From Spongiactinospora sp. TRM90649 (GTDB taxonomy: Bacteria > Actinomycetota > Actinomycetes > Streptosporangiales > Streptosporangiaceae): DNA of 64,000 nt. The notes below the pieces were generated by a model. The model was not told where the DNA came from. It searched no databases and saw nothing but the letters and a program-made list of their open reading frames with translations. This document shows, in pieces, positions 61,609 to 64,000 of the stretch. A program made the translations under genes and the position numbers. The DNA lies in contig NZ_JARLTC010000020.1 of assembly GCF_029382225.1 (NCBI RefSeq), positions 144,175 to 208,174 of the forward strand. The letters are read 5' to 3'. How positions within the stretch are numbered: the first letter of the stretch is position 1; the number at the start of each line of letters is the position of its first letter.

Positions 61609-62759
61609 GCGACGTCTGGCTGGTCGCACGGCGTGAGATCGCCGTCCGCGCCCGAACCAAGGGGTTCCTCATCGGCCTCGTCGTCAGCGCGGTGCTCGTC
61701 GCCGCCCTGGCGTTCCTGCCCAAGCTGTTCGGCGGCAACGACTCCTACGCGGTGGGCCTGGTCGGCTCCGACTCGCTGCGCGCCGCCGCGCTCCCGGTGG
61801 CCACCGCGCAGGAGGTCGATCTCACCTTCACCCCGTTCCGTGACGAGGCCGCCGCCCGCACCGCCGTCCTCGCCGGAGACATCGACGCGGCCGTCGTGAA
61901 CGACCGCACCCTGCTCGCCGACGGCACCGTGGACCGCCGCCTCGGCGTCATCCTCCAGGCCGCCCACACCGACACGCAGACCCAGGAGCGCCTGCGGGCC
62001 GCCGGGCTCGACCCGGCCAAGGTCACCGAGGCGATGCGCGTCCCGCCACTCGCCGAGCAGTCGGCCAGCCCGGAACGCGGCGACTCCGGCGTGCGCGCGG
62101 GCATCGCCACGCTCGTCGTGCTGCTGCTGTTCTTCCTGCTCATCTCCTCGGTCACCTCGGTCGCCATGGGGGTGGTCGAGGAGAAGGGCAGCCGGATCGT
62201 GGAGCTGCTGCTCACCTCGATCCGGCCCTGGCAACTGCTGGCCGGCAAGATCCTCGGCCTCGGCGTGCTCGGCCTGATCAACCTGGTCGTGGTCATCGCG
62301 GCGGGCCTGGGGGCGAGCCTGGCCACCGGACTCGCCTCAGACCTGCCGTCGGGCATGACCGGCATCGTGATCGGCGCGGTGGTGTGGTTCCTGCTCGGCT
62401 ACGCCTTCTTCTCCGTGCTGGCCGCCGGGTTCGGGTCGCTGGTGTCTCGCCAGGAGGAGGTCAGTGGCGTGCTCACCCCGCTGACCACCCTGCTGATGGC
62501 CGTCTACCTGGTCGCCTTCTACGCGGTCACCGATCCGATGGGCTCGCTCGCCCGGGTGCTGTCCCTGGTGCCGCCGTTCTCTTCGATGGTCATGCCGGTG
62601 CGGATGGCCGCCAGCGAGGTGCGGCTCTGGGAGATCGCGGTCGCCGCCGTCGCCATGGTCGCCGCCGTGGCGGTCGTGCTCGCCATCGGGGCCCGCATCT
62701 ACCGGCGGGCCGTCCTGCGCACGGGTGCGCGGCTGCGCATCACCGACGTCCTGCGCTGA
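61605..62759 (+). CDS. ABC-2-type permease (NatB-like)
   Basis: The 384-residue protein has one N-terminal membrane helix (about 22-40), a large extracytoplasmic domain (about 45-160) and five or six further helices from 165 on, with the loop VVEEKGSRIVELLLTSIRPWQLLAGKILG typical of the NatB/ABC2_membrane_3 group (core EEKGSRIVELLLTSI). With the ATPase it forms an exporter, perhaps for sodium or a toxic compound. It is the last gene of the operon; the next gene converges directly. Confidence 0.92.
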   Translation: MSDVWLVARREIAVRARTKGFLIGLVVSAVLVAALAFLPKLFGGNDSYAVGLVGSDSLRAAALPVATAQEVDLTFTPFRDEAAARTAVLAGDIDAAVVNDRTLLADGTVDRRLGVILQAAHTDTQTQERLRAAGLDPAKVTEAMRVPPLAEQSASPERGDSGVRAGIATLVVLLLFFLLISSVTSVAMGVVEEKGSRIVELLLTSIRPWQLLAGKILGLGVLGLINLVVVIAAGLGASLATGLASDLPSGMTGIVIGAVVWFLLGYAFFSVLAAGFGSLVSRQEEVSGVLTPLTTLLMAVYLVAFYAVTDPMGSLARVLSLVPPFSSMVMPVRMAASEVRLWEIAVAAVAMVAAVAVVLAIGARIYRRAVLRTGARLRITDVLR

Positions 62760-62963
62760 TCAGCGCCGGGAGGGACGCATCTCACGGACGAGCCGTACGG
62801 ACCGCGAACCCGTCCACAACATTAGGAACACCCCGAAACCCGCCTGGGCCACCCTCATCACGATGGGGGTGTCCACTGCGGCGAAGACCACCACGCCCGT
62901 CCACAGCACCCCGAACACCCCGACCAACGCGATGGCAGCCCAGTCCAGGCACATCCGCCCCAT
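62760..62963 (-). CDS. Small two-helix membrane protein
   Basis: A 67-residue protein with two membrane helices (about 8-28 and 33-50) and a basic C-terminal tail (RSVRLVREMRPSRR). I recognise no family. Its stop directly abuts the stop of the ABC permease gene on the other strand. The ribosome site is weak, so the gene call is moderate. Confidence 0.55.
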   Translation of the reverse strand: MGRMCLDWAAIALVGVFGVLWTGVVVFAAVDTPIVMRVAQAGFGVFLMLWTGSRSVRLVREMRPSRR

Positions 62964-63099
62964 ACCGCAAGTTTCGCAGCCGACCGTTCAAGCCCAGGTC
63001 AGGGTCCACCGCGCCGACATCCTTCTCCCCGTCAAGCCCCGGGCGCGGTCGCTTTCAATCCGCTTGCATCGTGACCCGGGGGTATGGCGGACCCCTTGA

Positions 63100-63141
63100 A
63101 ACACCTCAGGGCATACGGATCTCCGTATGCCCTGAGGTGTT
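63100..63141. terminator. Perfect 20-base-arm hairpin
   Basis: AACACCTCAGGGCATACGGA and its exact complement flank a two-base loop. It lies 19 bases past the stop of the hypothetical gene at 63160-63561 (minus strand), so it is probably its terminator. Confidence 0.65.
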
Positions 63142-63159
63142 CTCCGACGACGCTCGGGT

Positions 63160-63561
63160 TCACCGGGGTGTCGTACGGCTCACGCCCGCGCAGCGGCGGG
63201 CGCGGCTCAGCGGCCCGAGCGTGCGCACCGGCGCCCGCTCCAGCCCCGCGATCAGCAGCGACGCGGTGTGGGCGTCGGCGAGGATGCGGCTTACCGTCTC
63301 GCCGTCACCTGGAAGCTGGCCGCGCTTGGCCAGCTCGTCCTTGACGAACGTGAGCGGCTCGGGCGCGCCGACCGCCTCGGCGGCGACGGTGGCCCGGGTG
63401 GCGGTGAGCAGCCGCAGGTAGTAGGCCCGCAGAGTGGCCTCACGCATCTTCGCGTGCTCAAGATCCTCCAGGAGCGACTTGGCGATCTGCAGGAGGTCAC
63501 CGGCACGGGTCTCCTCCGCGGTCAGGTGGGCGCGGATGTCGTCGAACTCCGAGCGGGTCAT
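63160..63561 (-). CDS. Small helical protein of unknown function
   Basis: This 133-residue protein starts at an ATG with the strong ribosome site GGAGGT. It is mostly alpha-helical (EETRAGDLLQIAKSLLEDLEHAK; EATLRAYYLRLLTATRATVA, each part of a longer helix) without signal peptide or membrane segment. The last 20 residues are arginine-rich. I do not recognise the family. It is divergent from the rRNA promoter region. Confidence 0.7.
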   Translation of the reverse strand: MTRSEFDDIRAHLTAEETRAGDLLQIAKSLLEDLEHAKMREATLRAYYLRLLTATRATVAAEAVGAPEPLTFVKDELAKRGQLPGDGETVSRILADAHTASLLIAGLERAPVRTLGPLSRARRCAGVSRTTPR

Positions 63562-63814
63562 GGCGGTACCTCCACAGGTGGAGAGCTCGTGCTTACTTCG
63601 TACTAGGGCCCGATTGCGGATGACTTGATGTCCGGTTGCGTGGGGGCGAGGTTTGGCGGAGCCGGTGAGCAGGGAAGGCTTCGGGGGTTACGCGTGTTGC
63701 ACATGGCACCGCCTGGGGGCTGCTAAAGTTCTTCATGCGGAAGACGCGCGAGGTGCCACCTAGGGTGGCGGCAGCGGGCGAATTCCCTCCCTCTTTCTCA
63801 GAACACCGGCCGGT

Positions 63815-63844
63815 TTGAGACTGATCGGAAAGCTCTGGTAAGTT
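63815..63844 (+). promoter_or_regulatory. rRNA operon promoter
   Basis: TTGAGA (63815-63820) and TAAGTT (63839-63844) are 18 bases apart, matching the pattern of actinomycete rRNA promoters. A weaker upstream candidate is TTGCAC (63697-63702) with TAAAGT (63724-63729), but its 21-base spacing is too long. Confidence 0.65.
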
Positions 63845-64000
63845 AGAGGGGTCGCTCTGGAGAACAGGGCAAAGAAAAGGTCTTCAAGCCCCAGCGGGTC
63901 GGATCGAGAAAATCGATCTTGTTCAATGGTGTACGCGTCCGTTTCTTGAGAACTCAACAGTGTGTTAAAAGCCAGTGCATGCATGATGAATGCATAGAAT
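63845..64000 (+). other. Leader of an rRNA operon (16S rRNA follows outside the window)
   Basis: The stretch CTTGAGAACTCAACAGTGTG (63945-63964) is the conserved antitermination and processing element found before 16S rRNA genes in actinomycetes. The repeat TGCATGCAT...ATGCAT near the end may form the processing stem. The 16S gene itself is not in the window. Confidence 0.75.

Overview
The window is high-GC actinobacterial DNA with almost every third codon position G or C, frequent GTG starts, ATGA/GTGA start-stop overlaps and twin-arginine lipoprotein signals. The gene content (ECF41 sigma factor, many NarL two-component systems, DUF574-type methyltransferase, NlpC/P60 and MarP remnants) suggests a filamentous actinomycete, most likely of the Streptosporangiaceae; I cannot fix the genus. 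The right edge stops inside the leader of an rRNA operon, just before 16S rRNA.

Layout. 0.2-8.6 kb: a defence region, with an anti-sigma-like ATPase, the three DISARM core genes drmA-drmB-drmC on +, and a convergent two-gene unit on - (DUF4365 PD-(D/E)XK nuclease plus an unrecognised 383-residue protein). No DNA methyltransferase is visible. 8.6-13.5 kb: housekeeping and small genes (membrane protein, methyltransferases, rraA, a solitary ctaD). 13.6-26 kb: an OmpR-type two-component system followed by a secreted copper-protein operon: a giant beta-helix protein, three cupredoxin proteins that look like a six-domain multicopper oxidase split over three genes, a small secreted protein resembling Mn-oxidase accessory subunits, and a subtilase. 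26-31 kb: a PLP enzyme, a NarL two-component system, and a divergent membrane protein plus CotA-like laccase behind twin palindromes. 31-37 kb: a decaying zone with a catalytically dead subtilase, a doubly frameshifted gene, an NlpC/P60 remnant, truncated TetR and MarP genes, and another NarL system.

38.5-48.9 kb: one nine-gene minus-strand catabolic operon (dehydrogenase, sugar ABC uptake genes, enolase-superfamily dehydratase, GntR regulator, aldehyde dehydrogenase, DUF2804, FAD glycerol-3-phosphate dehydrogenase) with an operator-like palindrome in front and a hairpin behind. 49-53 kb: ECF41 sigma factor, TetR regulator with paired operators and a rhodanese, DUF574-like methyltransferase, MFS transporter. 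53.5-56.5 kb: a secreted protein, and a 57-residue Cys/Trp/Gly/Arg peptide gene followed by an attenuator hairpin and an ABC exporter gene; this is the most novel-looking unit. 56.7-63.6 kb: metallo-hydrolase, iodotyrosine-deiodinase-like nitroreductase, orphan KdpE-like regulator, monooxygenase-haemoglobin fusion, a self-regulated ABC operon and small genes. 63.6-64 kb: rRNA promoter and leader.

All functions are read from motifs and family memory; no database search was run.
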